64,000 nucleotides of DNA from Dioscorea cayenensis subsp. rotundata (taxonomy: Eukaryota; Streptophyta; Magnoliopsida; Dioscoreales; Dioscoreaceae). The notes beneath the pieces were generated by a model, which saw only the letters and a program-made list of their open reading frames with translations, ran no database searches and had not been told where the DNA came from. The position numbers and the translations under genes are program-made. The DNA lies in NCBI RefSeq assembly GCF_009730915.1, contig NC_052479.1:1054001-1118000 (forward strand), given 5' to 3'. Every line of letters begins with the position of its first letter. Positions within the stretch are counted from its first letter, which is position 1. Below are positions 14,284-26,596 of this stretch, in pieces.

Positions 14284-15923
14284 TTATATTTTTTTCACAT
14301 CATGTATGATTTTCATTTCACTCTCTAAGTTCACTGTAGACATTGATCTCTCATTTAGCCATGCAACAATGTCAAAAAATACAAGATCAATGTTCTCTTG
14401 AGGTTCACCGGAAGTCAATGCATGCCACATTCCAGGGTATAACTTGAAGGTCTTGTCTTTACTTGTTGCCTTATCATATAATGCTTGACTCACTGCAGAG
14501 TCTGTTACTGTATCAGCTCCACCATGAACAATCATAAACGGTAATGAAACCTATTATTTAATATAAAAAATTATAAATCTCAATTTTCAATATACTAAAT
14601 ATTTATTAAATTTAATTATGGTTTAATTTAATTATTACCTTATCTAAGTTTTCTTCAATGTCTAAACTGACCATAAGAAGTTCATGACCAGTTCTCAAGC
14701 GAGGCTTTCCTTTGTAGCAATAAGGATTGTTCCTAACCTGTGAAAAATTAATTAAGAGTTAATTAATTGAAAATTAAATATAGATTAAATGATTAATTAA
14801 CACTAATAATAATGCATTAATTGAATTCATACCACATCTCTCCATTCTGGATTCTTAATTGCACTGTCTATGATGTCTTGAGTTGGAATTATTCTCCAAG
14901 TTGGGATGATTTTGCAAAGCTTTTGCAATACATTAATCACTATTGGATGTGGTCTCATTTCTTCTGCAATCTATTTAAATAAATAAATATTACAAATTAT
15001 ATATATATCAGTAAAATAATATAATGATCCAGGCTTAGTTCATGTAAAAAAAAATAATAAAATAAAAATTAATAATAACCTTGCACATTGGAGCAACTAA
15101 AATAGCACCATCCCAATAAGCTTGATTTTTTCTATGAATTTTTATTGCAACAGCTCCTCCCATTGATTCTCCGAGTAAATACCGTTTTTTCATTTTATTT
15201 TCTTTTTTCTCTGAAAATAAAAAATATTTGCATGTATATCAGCTAATAATTTAATCGATATCAGTTAATTTAGTAAATATAGATATGAATGTATCTCTTA
15301 CCGCAAACACTAATGAAATAATCGGAACAATCAGTGACAAGATCATCGAAGCTCGAAATATAACCTTGTAAACCAGATGATTTTCCATGACCTTCATAAT
15401 CAATACCATGAACATCATAACCAGCTTTTGCAAGTTGCATTCCTGTCCCTTCCATTGAAATGCTACACTCCATTGCATACCCTTCAAATTAATAAAAATA
15501 AATAAATAAAAATTCAAGTAACTATATTATAAAAAGACTAGAGAGGTGTTACATTGAATAAATATATTAAATACCATGGCAAATAAAGACTAAAGCTTTA
15601 GAATTATGGTTTTCTGCAACCCATCTGCATGTGTAGAGCTTCAATCCATGAGAATTCACTACAAATCCCTGCAACAAAATAATGTTTTAATTTTTATTTT
15701 TTTCTTATCATGCATTGCTAAGAAAAAGTTAAAAATAATCACGGTTGTAATACCCGAGTGGTTAAAACACGTAATTTTTATGTAGGAGATCGAAAGTTTG
15801 ACTCTCTTCTAATATATATAATTAAGACATAAATAATACGTGTGTATTACTTTGCCCACGTTATAATAATAAAAAATTAAAAATTAACACCTCTTCAAAT
15901 CTAACAGTAGAAGAAGATGACAT
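14284..15923 (-). CDS. Caffeoylshikimate esterase / monoacylglycerol lipase-like hydrolase, copy 2
   Basis: This is a tandem paralogue of the preceding gene. Exons (minus): 15923-15891, 15668-15575, 15481-15302, 15210-15080, 14970-14833, 14737-14639 and 14550-14284, encoding 313 residues. The triad is Ser118 in GESMGG, Asp238 in HGGADTVTD and His268 in YPGMWHAL. Coding exon lengths equal those of copy 1, except that two copy-1 exons (33 and 147 bases) are one 180-base exon here and the copy-1 ATG-only exon has no counterpart. The two proteins are clearly diverged (for example QELLDVAFKNPKFRNE versus QDIIDSAIKNPEWRDV), so the duplication is not recent. Both genes look functional. Substrate is unknown. 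Confidence 0.88.
15742..15875 (+). mobile_element. tRNA-derived SINE-like element in intron 1 of copy 2
   Basis: The block has an A-box-like ATACCCGAGTGGTTAAA near 15753 and a B-box-like GAAAGTTTGACTCTC about 30 bases further on, in the order and spacing of a Pol III promoter. It ends in an A/T-rich TAATAATAAAAAATT tail. Flanking GTTAAAAATAA and ATTAAAAATTAA could be an imperfect target duplication. Confidence 0.4.
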
Positions 15924-16196
15924 ATCTGTTGATCAAAAAATTAAGAGAGAAAGAAGAAGAGGATGATGATGATGAGAAAGAGTGATTTGAGGTTGAAGGT
16001 TTGATAGATATGTTTGTTTGATGGTGAGTGAACTCAAATGAAATGAAGTATATAAATAGGAGAGAAGAAAGGAAGATGAAGAGAAAGAAATGGTCAAAGA
16101 AACAAGGCTATATGACATTCAACACTGTTTTGTGGGGTTCTTTGATTATGATAATACAATGAAAACGTGTGAAATGGTCTTCCTTCAAACTTTGGA

Positions 16197-19100
16197 TGTG
16201 CTCTTGACTTGGCTTGGATTGGATGTATATCTAGAAACTTATCTTTTAAGTCAAAAGGATAAGTTCAAAAACGGCTGCCCACCTATCTTTATAAATTTAT
16301 TTTAAATTTAGCACGGTATTAGTTTAGAAGTTAATTTCTATTTAAAATGTTTGTTAAGCGTTTTGAATTTTGGTTGATACGAGGAATGGATGATTTTATG
16401 TGAGTTTTTAAATTATGTAAAAAAAAATTTGGTGTTTGTGATAGCGGATCCTGGAGAGATCCAGTTAATAGGCTGAATTTGGATTCAATTTATAATCGAA
16501 TTAGAGTTTATTTAAATATATTTTAAAGTTTTATTATAATAAAATAATTTTAAAAACTAAACTAGTGCCATTGAATTTAACTTTTAATATATTGGCATCA
16601 TTTTCTTTGACCTCTTTTGTTTGTATTTTTTAAGTTTTTTTTTTAGTTTTTTCATGTAAATCTAAGTGTTATTATTTTTATTTTTTTACTTATTATTGTG
16701 AATTTTAGAATTTATCTTATTTTATATTTTATTATCTTGATTAAATTTTGATTGGCATTAATTTAAATTATAGAAGATTATTGTTAATTACTGATGTGGA
16801 CTGAACTAGATAAAATTGATAGTTTTTAATTTTTATTTTTTCAAAATTATATTAAATAAAAAAATAAAATTAAAACAACATTTTAAAATAACTCATAATA
16901 ATGTAAACCGTTAGCATACATATTTCTACAAAATAAATATTTTTCAATCATAATAATTGTCTTTGAAAAGTTAAATGAAATATTAGTACAAAACTAATGA
17001 ATGCAATTAAACCTCTCTATTAGTAATGCCATAATTAATACAAACAAATATTTAAGTACAATAATATTTTTTTAAAATTTTATAATTATTTTTTAAAATG
17101 CTTTCATGGCAGATTATACATCCACTTTAAATAGATGTATAAATATTAAAGAATGATTGAGAAATGAAGACAATTAACATAATGGAATGTGTGTGCATGT
17201 GAGGTTTTAAATGCAAGACCATCAGAATGCATGGATGTTTCAATACAATGAAATGTATGAATTGTGAAGTGGACTATATATAAATTTGACATTACAAGTA
17301 ATAAAATTATGAGGGATGATTCATTAATTTTTCCATTAGACCACGTTATATGCATTGGGGTTTGAATCATTTGGTCCTTAAAAAACGAGTGGCTCTAAAG
17401 AGATTGAGACCTATTTATAATAAGGACATAAACCTTCTGCACTAGTTTACATCCTTTTCATATTTACAATTTTTCTAAAAGTTTGACTAAGTTTTAATTT
17501 ATTTCATATAGTTTTATTTAAATATTTAAATATTCTATACTTAAGAGAATATTATTATTTTGATATTACATTACACTAAAAAATTAGTCATGTTGATTAT
17601 TAATTGTGATGTTTGATTGAGATAAACAGACTAACAGGAGTAACAGCTGACAATTCATCGGTTTAAAGTCTAAATCAATAATATAGAATAAAATAATATA
17701 TATATATATATATTTAAAATTCTAAATTATGTATAAATACTTAGTATTATTGTCATGTATTCATATTGAATAATTATTAAAAATCAAGACAATTAATATG
17801 AGATTAAATTAACCAAAATTTATGTGTGAAGAAAATTCAGTATGTAGCAAATTGAAGAGTATAATGGTGAACAACTTTATAGGATTCGATTAAAATATAT
17901 AATTATATTATTACCACATATCTAATGAGATATGAACACATTAAATATTATTATTTATATATTCAGGCATATAAACATATTTGTCACGTAATGACAGGTG
18001 GAGTGGATCACGTGAAGGTTGACGTACTGCCTTCAAAGAGAAAGGGTTAATCTTGCTCTGTGTTTTAACATTCTTTTCACATTACCAAATTTGTCTAAAT
18101 TTTGATGCTATTGAATGACATATGCTTTTGATTTATTAATTGTTTAGAATAATAAATTGTTTAATGGTCATATATATGTTTGAAAATGATTGTGTGCCTC
18201 TATTGCGATGTTTGTTAATCTAACCACTTAATTTAAAAAGTTTGTCCTAAAAATGGTACTTAACTTGGTTTAATATTGTTTTCTAATTACTCACATATAA
18301 TTCGTGAAGCTTTATACATCAATATTGTGTTATTGTCTTAATTAAGTTAAGTCAAATAAGAAATCATATTTATTAACAGTAAAAATAAAAATAAATAATA
18401 GTACATCAAAGAGCATATAAAATATAAAACTTATTGAAGAGCTTGAAATTAAGTGCTACATCTATCATATATGCATGAATGTGTTTTAATCAATACATGA
18501 AGTACATAATAAGACCAGATATTTTCAACTTAACTTAGTATAGTGACTTACTTGCGGAAAATGAGTTCCAGTGATACTAAAAGGAGGAAAATAAAGCCAA
18601 TATTTCAGCCAATTAAGCAATAATTAATATGGATTGCTTTATGGATTAAGAAAACCTAATTGAGGAGCCTTGGAACATCCTGCCACCACTGCAAACATTT
18701 TTATGGTTTGTTTAAGTGCTAATGTTTTGCAGGGTTGAACAGATCCATGCAGTGTATGCTCATCAACTTTTAAAACACACTCCTCAAATGATCTTTATTG
18801 AGTGTTTAGACATGCTTTGAACCATTCAGAACCAATCCACTTCTGATCTTATAGCTCACACCACTTTCTTCTTCATGCATCTCCTGCTTTAAAAAAAATA
18901 AATAAAAGAAATTAAATATATTATTTAAAAAGCATTCAGGCTTCCTCACGCGGAAGTTAAATGTTTTGATGAATCAAGCCATTGTGATGGTGGCATAATA
19001 ATGTTTAATGATAGTATTATTATTTAAAACATGTAAATATTAAATAATGGGTTTTATTGTGATTTTTGTTTATTCATCTGACACACTTAATCATTTATTT

Positions 19101-19506
19101 TTAATTTTGTTTTGTCTTTAAACGCTGGGAATTTGATTATATACTGCTGCAACTGCATTGAAAGAACATTAAGCATTCATAAAATATACAATATCAATTT
19201 GATTCTTTCTCTTCATTCATCTCTCTAAAGACCAAAACATATATTTTCAGAAAAAAATTATAAGTTGTTAATCTTATTTTTTGTGATTGATGTACCATTC
19301 AATAACTATTATAAAGGTATAATAATTGTTTTTTTTGAACCAATGAGCGACATCCGTCTTTTTACCATGAACAAACGATACTGAAACCCGGATGTACAGT
19401 ATATGTACAGTATGAGAATAGTATATGAATCCCGGGTGAACAGTATAATAATTAATTCACTATGAATAAAGATAAAGATAAAATAAAATGTAGCAATACG
19501 TAACTG
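16197..19506. repeat. Left copy of duplicated segment, ending at the assembly gap
   Basis: This 3.3-kb stretch aligns end to end with 20508-23722, with scattered small indels and substitutions. It includes a second version of the last pectate lyase exon at about 18644-18893 whose frame is broken by several one- or two-base indels. It runs straight into the N-gap. The best reading is a contig end that overlaps the contig on the other side, not a real second locus. It holds no gene of its own. Confidence 0.8.
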
Positions 19507-20506
19507 NNNNNNNNNNNNNNNNNNNNNNNNNNNNNNNNNNNNNNNNNNNNNNNNNNNNNNNNNNNNNNNNNNNNNNNNNNNNNNNNNNNNNNNNNNNNNN
19601 NNNNNNNNNNNNNNNNNNNNNNNNNNNNNNNNNNNNNNNNNNNNNNNNNNNNNNNNNNNNNNNNNNNNNNNNNNNNNNNNNNNNNNNNNNNNNNNNNNNN
19701 NNNNNNNNNNNNNNNNNNNNNNNNNNNNNNNNNNNNNNNNNNNNNNNNNNNNNNNNNNNNNNNNNNNNNNNNNNNNNNNNNNNNNNNNNNNNNNNNNNNN
19801 NNNNNNNNNNNNNNNNNNNNNNNNNNNNNNNNNNNNNNNNNNNNNNNNNNNNNNNNNNNNNNNNNNNNNNNNNNNNNNNNNNNNNNNNNNNNNNNNNNNN
19901 NNNNNNNNNNNNNNNNNNNNNNNNNNNNNNNNNNNNNNNNNNNNNNNNNNNNNNNNNNNNNNNNNNNNNNNNNNNNNNNNNNNNNNNNNNNNNNNNNNNN
20001 NNNNNNNNNNNNNNNNNNNNNNNNNNNNNNNNNNNNNNNNNNNNNNNNNNNNNNNNNNNNNNNNNNNNNNNNNNNNNNNNNNNNNNNNNNNNNNNNNNNN
20101 NNNNNNNNNNNNNNNNNNNNNNNNNNNNNNNNNNNNNNNNNNNNNNNNNNNNNNNNNNNNNNNNNNNNNNNNNNNNNNNNNNNNNNNNNNNNNNNNNNNN
20201 NNNNNNNNNNNNNNNNNNNNNNNNNNNNNNNNNNNNNNNNNNNNNNNNNNNNNNNNNNNNNNNNNNNNNNNNNNNNNNNNNNNNNNNNNNNNNNNNNNNN
20301 NNNNNNNNNNNNNNNNNNNNNNNNNNNNNNNNNNNNNNNNNNNNNNNNNNNNNNNNNNNNNNNNNNNNNNNNNNNNNNNNNNNNNNNNNNNNNNNNNNNN
20401 NNNNNNNNNNNNNNNNNNNNNNNNNNNNNNNNNNNNNNNNNNNNNNNNNNNNNNNNNNNNNNNNNNNNNNNNNNNNNNNNNNNNNNNNNNNNNNNNNNNN
20501 NNNNNN
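19507..20506. other. Assembly gap, 1000 N
   Basis: Exactly 1000 unknown bases. The round number and the matching sequence on both sides suggest a placeholder of arbitrary size rather than missing DNA. Confidence 0.99.
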
Positions 20507-20507
20507 G

Positions 20508-23500
20508 TGTGCTCTTGACTTGGCTTGGATTGGATGTATATCTACAAACTTATCTTTTACCAGTCAAAGGATAAGTTCAAAGACAGCTACCCACCTATCT
20601 TTATGATTTGCTTTTAAATTTAGCACAGTATGATGGTTTAGAAGTTAATTTCTATTTAAAGATGTTTGTTAAGCGTTTTGAATTTTGGTTGATACGAGGA
20701 ATGGATGATTTTATGTGATTTTTTAAATTATGTATTTGGTGTTTGTGATAGCGGATCCTGGAGGATCCAGTTTAATAGGCTGAATTTGGATTCAATTTAT
20801 AATCGAATTAGAGTTTATTTAAATATATTTTAAAAGTTTTATTATAATGAAAATAATTTTAGCCCTAAACTAGTGCCATTAATTTAACTTTTAATATATT
20901 GATAATTTTTCTTTGACCTCTTTTGTTTTGTATAGTAGTTTTTCATGTAAATCTAAGTGTTATTATTTTATTTTATTTTTACTTATTATTGTATGAATTT
21001 TAGAATTTATCTTATTTTATATTTATTATCTTGATTAAATTTTGATTGGCATTAATTTTAAATTATAGAAGATTGATTAGTTAATTACTGATGTGGACTG
21101 AACTAGATAAAATTGATAGTAATTTTATCAAAATTATATTAAATAAAATAAAATTAAAAACAACATTTTAAAATAACTCATAATAATGTAAACCGTTAGC
21201 ATACATATTTCTACAAAATACATATCAATCATAATAATTGTCTTTTGAAAAGTTAAATGAAATATTAGTACAAAATTAATGAATGCAATTAAACCTCTCT
21301 ATTAGTAATGTCATAATTAATACAAACAAATATTTAAGTACAATAATATTTTTTTAAAATTTTATAATTATTTCTTAAAATGCTTTCATGGCAGATTATA
21401 CATCCACTTTAAATAGATGTATAAATATTAAAGAATGATTGAGAAATGAAGACAATTAACATAATGGAATGTGTGTGCATGTGAGGTTTTAAATGCAAGA
21501 CCATCAAGAATGCATGGATGTTTCAATACAATGAAATGTGTGAATTGTGAAGTGGACTATATATAAATTTGACATTACAAGTAATAAAATTGTAGGGATG
21601 ATTCATTAATTTTCCATTAGACCACGTTATATGCATTGGGTTTGAATCATTTGGTCCTTAAAAAACGAGTGGCTCTAAAGAGATTGAGACCTATTTATAA
21701 TAAGGACATAAACCTTCTGCACTAGTTTACATCCTTTTCATATTTACAATTTTTCTAAAAGTTTGACTAAGTTTTAATTTATTTCATATATTTTTATTTA
21801 AATATTTAAATATTCTATACTTAAGAGAATATTATTATTTTGATATTACATTACACTAAAAAATTAGTCATGTTGATCATTAATTGTGATGTTTGATTGA
21901 GATAAACAGATTAACAGCTGACAATTCATCGGTTTAAAGTCTAAATCAATAATATTGAATAAAATAATATATATATATATATATTTTTAAATTCTAAATT
22001 ATGTATAAATACTTAGTATTATTGTCATGTATTCATATTGAATAATTATTAAAAATCAAGACAATTAATGAGATTAAATTAGCAAAATTTATGTGTGAAA
22101 ATTCAATGTGTAAGAATTGAAAGTATAATGGTGAACCTTTTAAGTTCAATTAAAATATAAAAAATAATTATATTATTACCACATATCTATTGAGATATGA
22201 ACATATTAAATGTATTATTTATATATTCAAAAAAGGCATATAAACATATTTGTCACGTGACAGGTGAAATAGATCACGTGAAAGGTTGGTACCTTCAAGA
22301 AAGGGTTAATCTTGCTCTATGTTTTAACATTCTTTTCACATTACCAAATTTGTCTAAATTTTGATGCTATTGAATGACATATGCTTTTGATTTATTAATT
22401 GTTTAGATTTTTTTAATAAATTATTTTAATTCATATATATGTTTGAAATGATTTATTATTGCCTTGTTGTGATGTTTATTAATCTAACCATAATTAAAAA
22501 GTTTGTCCTAAAATGTTATGCTTAACTTGGTTTAATATTTATTTTTCTAAAGTTACTCACCCATAAATTCATGACTTTTTATACATCAATTTTTTTAATT
22601 GTGTTAATAATTAGTTAAGTCAAATAAGAAATCATATTTATTAACAGTAAAAATAAAAATAAATAATAGTACATCAAAATAAAAAAATATAAAATATAAA
22701 ACTTAAAAAAATAATTGAAGAGCTTGAAATTAAGTATAAATGTATCATATATCATGATATTATTTTATCAATACAAAAAATGAAGTACATAACAAGAAAA
22801 ACCAGATATTTTTAACAACTTATTATAGTGACTTATTTGCGGAAAATGAGTTCAGTGATACTAAAAGGAAAAATAAAAGCCAATAATTTCAATAATTAAG
22901 CGATAATTAATATGGATTAGACATGGATTAAGAAAACCCTAATTGAGGCCTTGGAACATCCTGCCACCCTGCAAACATTTTTATGGTTTGTTTAAGTGCT
23001 AATGTTGCAGGTTGAACAGTCCATGCAGTGTAATGCTCATCAACTTTTAAAACACACTCCTCCAAATGATCTTTATTAGTGTTTAGACATGCTTGTGAAC
23101 CATTCAAGAACAAATCCCCTTCTGATCTTATAGCTCCACTACTTTCTTCTTCTTTATCTCCTGCCTTTAAAAAAAATAATAAAATAAAAAATATTATTAT
23201 TATTAAAAAAAAAAGCATTCGACTTCTCACGCGGAAGTTAAATGTTTTGACCGTCCGGCCATTGTGATGGTAGCATAATAATAATGTTTAATGATAGTAT
23301 TATTATTTAAAACATGTAAATATTAAATAGGTTTTATTGTGATTTTTGTTTTATTCATCAAACACATAATCATTTTATTTTTTAATTTTGTTTGTATACT
23401 TTTGCAAAACTAGAATTTGATTATATACTGCCTTCATTGAAAGGCAGCTATTCTTTCTCTTCATTCATCTCTAAGGAATAAAAAATATCTATATTTTCAG

Positions 23501-23722
23501 AAAAAAATTATAAGTTGTTAATCTTATGTTTTTGTGATTGATGTACCATTCAATATATTATTAAAGGTATAATAATTAATGAATAATGACATCATCTTTT
23601 TATAGATAAAGATCGAAACCCGATGACGTATACGATGAGGGTATAGATACGGGTGAACGTATAATAAATTTTCATATGAATAAAGATAAAGATAAAATAA
23701 AATGTTAAACAAAATAGTTACC
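20508..23722. repeat. Right copy of duplicated segment
   Basis: This copy starts within a base or two of the gap edge and matches 16197-19506. It carries the intact last exon of the pectate lyase gene (23164-22928) and its downstream spacer. The spacer from 20508 to 22927 holds no gene that I can see. Confidence 0.8.
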
Positions 23723-23846
23723 TTTTCAGTAAGATATTTGAACACTGATTTCTTGTTTCCAGCTTCATATATGTTACATTGAGAAACAATCTACATAAAT
23801 AACAAAGAAAAGACAAGTAAAAACAAATCTTATAAATTTATAAATA

Positions 23847-23880
<34 letters not shown>

Positions 23881-25164
23881 TTTTTTAAAAATAAAAAATA
23901 AAAAAATAAAAAAATAAAAAGAAATGGACCTGAGATTCAACACTGGCACAAACAGCATAAATGGCCCAATTGGTTGTGAAGTTGTTGTAGAGATGAACTT
24001 TGGCAAATCTGACACGTGGATGACGTTGATTGGTTCCATCAAAGAAACAATGGTGTATTGTTACTCTTATACATCTATCCATGATATGTTTACTATTTGC
24101 TCCAATTAATATTGTTTTATCATGCCTTGCAAAGTGACATCTGTTTATATATATATATATATATAGTGAAAATCATGGACAATAACAATTGCAAGTAAAA
24201 TAAATAAATAAATAAACTAGAATAAACTAATATTTAGGTGAAAATAATTATCAACAATAATAAAAAGGGCATGAGGCATGTAAGGATTGAGGAGGAAGTA
24301 TAATGCTGGTAAAAATATAATTTTATTAAGAATTGATTATTTTTTTAAGAGTTTAAACAGTCATATACAATTTTGAGATCAGATTAACTGAATTTTTTAT
24401 TGTAACGACTGAAATATATCTTAATGAAACCTGGAAATAGTAATATCGGTACTTTGGCAAGTAATATCAATTAAACCATCAGAATAATATTGAAAACTAC
24501 ATCGATCGATCCAAATGTGCTTGGAATTGGGCTTGATTTGAATTGCATCAACATCATGTCCTCGTCCACCTTCAAAATTGAGATTACACACAATCACATG
24601 CTCACACTCTTTTAATTGCAAACCTTTTCCTCTCAACTTCACCTTTTGCCCTCTTCCATCGATTGTCTTATATGAACTCACTCGCACACTTGTTAACAAC
24701 TCTATCATCCCTGAAATCTCAAACACAATCCAGAGTGCTTTCTTTTCTTCGGCATCCTTCACGTAGTGTTCCACAACCATCATCTATAAATAAGTAAATA
24801 AATAAATATTATTATGAATATAGAGATAGCTCTCTCATATTATTTACTTAAATTTTAAAAAGTTTTAAATATTATATTTGTATATAAAATTATGAACGAA
24901 CAATGTTAAGTATTTAGATAGATATGTTAGAGCAACTAATAGTTTCACATTGAATATATAAATATGAATTTCTCATCACTATCATTGAATCAAGTTCATA
25001 TAATATGTTTAGTTTATATTGTCATAAGTTGACTCACCGGCAAGGGATGTGACATAATAAATTTCTCCATGCAATCCACCGATTGCATGACGGCCGAAGC
25101 CTTCGGCTTTTCCGGCGAGCCCTCGAAGGCTCTCATCGACATCAAAGTAAGGTAGGAAGGACAT
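22928..25164 (-). CDS. Pectate lyase-like (PL1) protein without signal peptide; one apparent frameshift
   Basis: The product is a right-handed beta-helix protein of the pectate lyase family, which cleaves de-esterified pectin by beta-elimination. Exons (minus): 25164-25038, 24783-24431, 24140-23930, 23790-23722 and 23164-22928, giving about 331 residues, the length of a plant subgroup that lacks the secretory leader. Motifs in order: MSFLPYFDVDESLRGLAG, SSYKTIDGRGQKVKL, GGRGHDVDAIQIKP, WIDRCS, DRCIRVTIHHCFFDGTNQRH, PRVRFAKVHLYNN, RSEGDLFLNG. The catalytic-region RHPRVR arginines are present. One extra base within 24739-24746 (T-runs on the plus strand) breaks the frame between GCRRKE and ALWIVF; all other junction phases agree once it is discounted. 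A homopolymer sequencing error is the likeliest cause. The absence of a signal peptide leaves its site of action open. Confidence 0.85.
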
Positions 25165-25774
25165 TTCCTCTTCTAATTAAGAAACCTCAAGAGTTGAAAT
25201 AAGATTTTTAGGAAGGGTATATTAATGGTAGGTAGTGTCACTATTTTGAGAAAATGGTGGTTGTTTAGTATAAGAAAGAAGTTCTCTCATCCCAACACTT
25301 GAAACTGATTGCAGTTCTTTTACTTTGTAAAACGAATGGTGAGCATTGAATTACAAACTGAAAGCCCTTCTTCAGTTGAATATATATTTAATTAATTGAA
25401 TTAAATTAATGTAACAAATGAATCATTAAAACAAGTAACATCCAAATGAAAATTTCTGCTGATCAGGACTGTTGAAAAGTTATCTGAATTCTTGAGAAAA
25501 ATGATTGCCTGAATTGTGACATGATGCTGTGGTTGCAGTGTCACAGGTCTGCATTTTTACTGTATAACTTTATGTACTACACCTGCACACACACACATGC
25601 ATACACACATACATCAGTGGACAAGCTTTATAGAGAGGACAACAGGAACTTTGATGACATTGAATGCTTATCAATTACTTTGTCCAAACATTCCCCATCA
25701 TCAATGCCAATTACTACTACAAAATGAAGTAATTTTATATAAACAAACAAAAGAAGAGATTACAGAACAAAAGT
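25165..25774. other. Spacer: pectate lyase promoter and MAKR 3' region
   Basis: The 610-base spacer holds the promoter side of the pectate lyase-like gene and the 3' side of the next gene. It is AT-rich with a short (CA)n/(CATA)n tract near 25580-25615. No gene or clear regulatory motif is seen. Confidence 0.5.
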
Positions 25775-26596
25775 TCATCTGTAGAAATCCTTCCTTGCAG
25801 AAACAAACTGCTGAGACTTCTTACAATAAGCAATGGCACCTTGAATGGAAATCTCCACTTCAGAGTTAACACTACTGCTTCTCTTCAACATTGGTGTTGC
25901 AACTGAAGAAGAAGAAGCAGAAGAAAAAAAGAAGATAGATGATGATGATAATGAAGAAGTTGATGGAGAGAATTTAGTGGGATTGTGCCATTTAATAGCA
26001 CTAGAAAAAGATCTTCTATGAATGCAAACATCTTGAGAAGAAGAAGCAGCAGCAGCAGCAGCAGCAGCAGTGGAGTCATCTGAACACTTGGATTTGGAGA
26101 AAAGAGACTTGAGATAAGACAATGAGGAATGTTTCATACGTTTGAGCTTCTTAGACCAAGATTTTTTCTGAGATGATTGGACTAAACTCACTGAACATGA
26201 ATCAAAAGAGAAGTCCTTAGGATTGAGTTCTCCACTAGCATGGAAAGAAGTGGAAGGTGAGATGTTGTTGCAAGAGTGAAAAGAAGGAGTGGAGTTATTG
26301 GTTTCTAAAAGAGTTTGGACCATATGCAAACGAGGAGGGAGGTGGAGAGGGAGGAGTTTGCCTTTGTAGAAGAGTTCATCAGCAGGAGAAGTACTTAAAA
26401 GGGGGTTTTTAGGGGAGGAGGAGGAGGAGGAGGAGGAGAAGTGGAACTGGAAGTCTTTGGAATGGGGAGGGGAAAGGGAGAAGGAGATGAAGGTGGTAGT
26501 GGTGGAGGAGGAGGTGATGTCAATGTCTATGTAGTCTTCTTCATCTGTTGATGATTGAGCTTCAAATGGAGGAAGGAGGAGGAGGGTTTGGGACAT
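25775..26596 (-). CDS. MAKR-type membrane-associated kinase regulator
   Basis: Proteins of this BKI1-related family sit at the plasma membrane and modulate receptor kinases such as BRI1. The intronless frame gives 273 residues. Supporting features are the N-terminal acidic stretch (TDEEDYIDIDI), the conserved core ADELFYKGKLLPLHLPPR followed by MVQTLLE (about residues 71-97), a strongly basic KKSWSKKLKRMKHSS patch likely to bind anionic lipids, and the C-terminal SEVEISIQGAIAYCKKSQQ motif thought to contact kinases. Homopolymeric Ser and an eight-Ala run (plus-strand CAG-type repeat at 26044-26071) make up much of the rest. The start is the only ATG before the conserved core. The subgroup resembles MAKR3/4/6; I do not assign a number. 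Confidence 0.8.
   Translation of the reverse strand: MSQTLLLLPPFEAQSSTDEEDYIDIDITSSSTTTTFISFSLSPPHSKDFQFHFSSSSSSSSPKNPLLSTSPADELFYKGKLLPLHLPPRLHMVQTLLETNNSTPSFHSCNNISPSTSFHASGELNPKDFSFDSCSVSLVQSSQKKSWSKKLKRMKHSSLSYLKSLFSKSKCSDDSTAAAAAAAASSSQDVCIHRRSFSSAIKWHNPTKFSPSTSSLSSSSIFFFSSASSSSVATPMLKRSSSVNSEVEISIQGAIAYCKKSQQFVSARKDFYR

Noticed and set aside
18644-18893. Second pectate lyase last exon as a separate pseudogene
   Set aside because: It belongs to the gap-adjacent duplicate of 20508-23722 and is better explained as low-quality overlapping contig sequence than as a real gene remnant.
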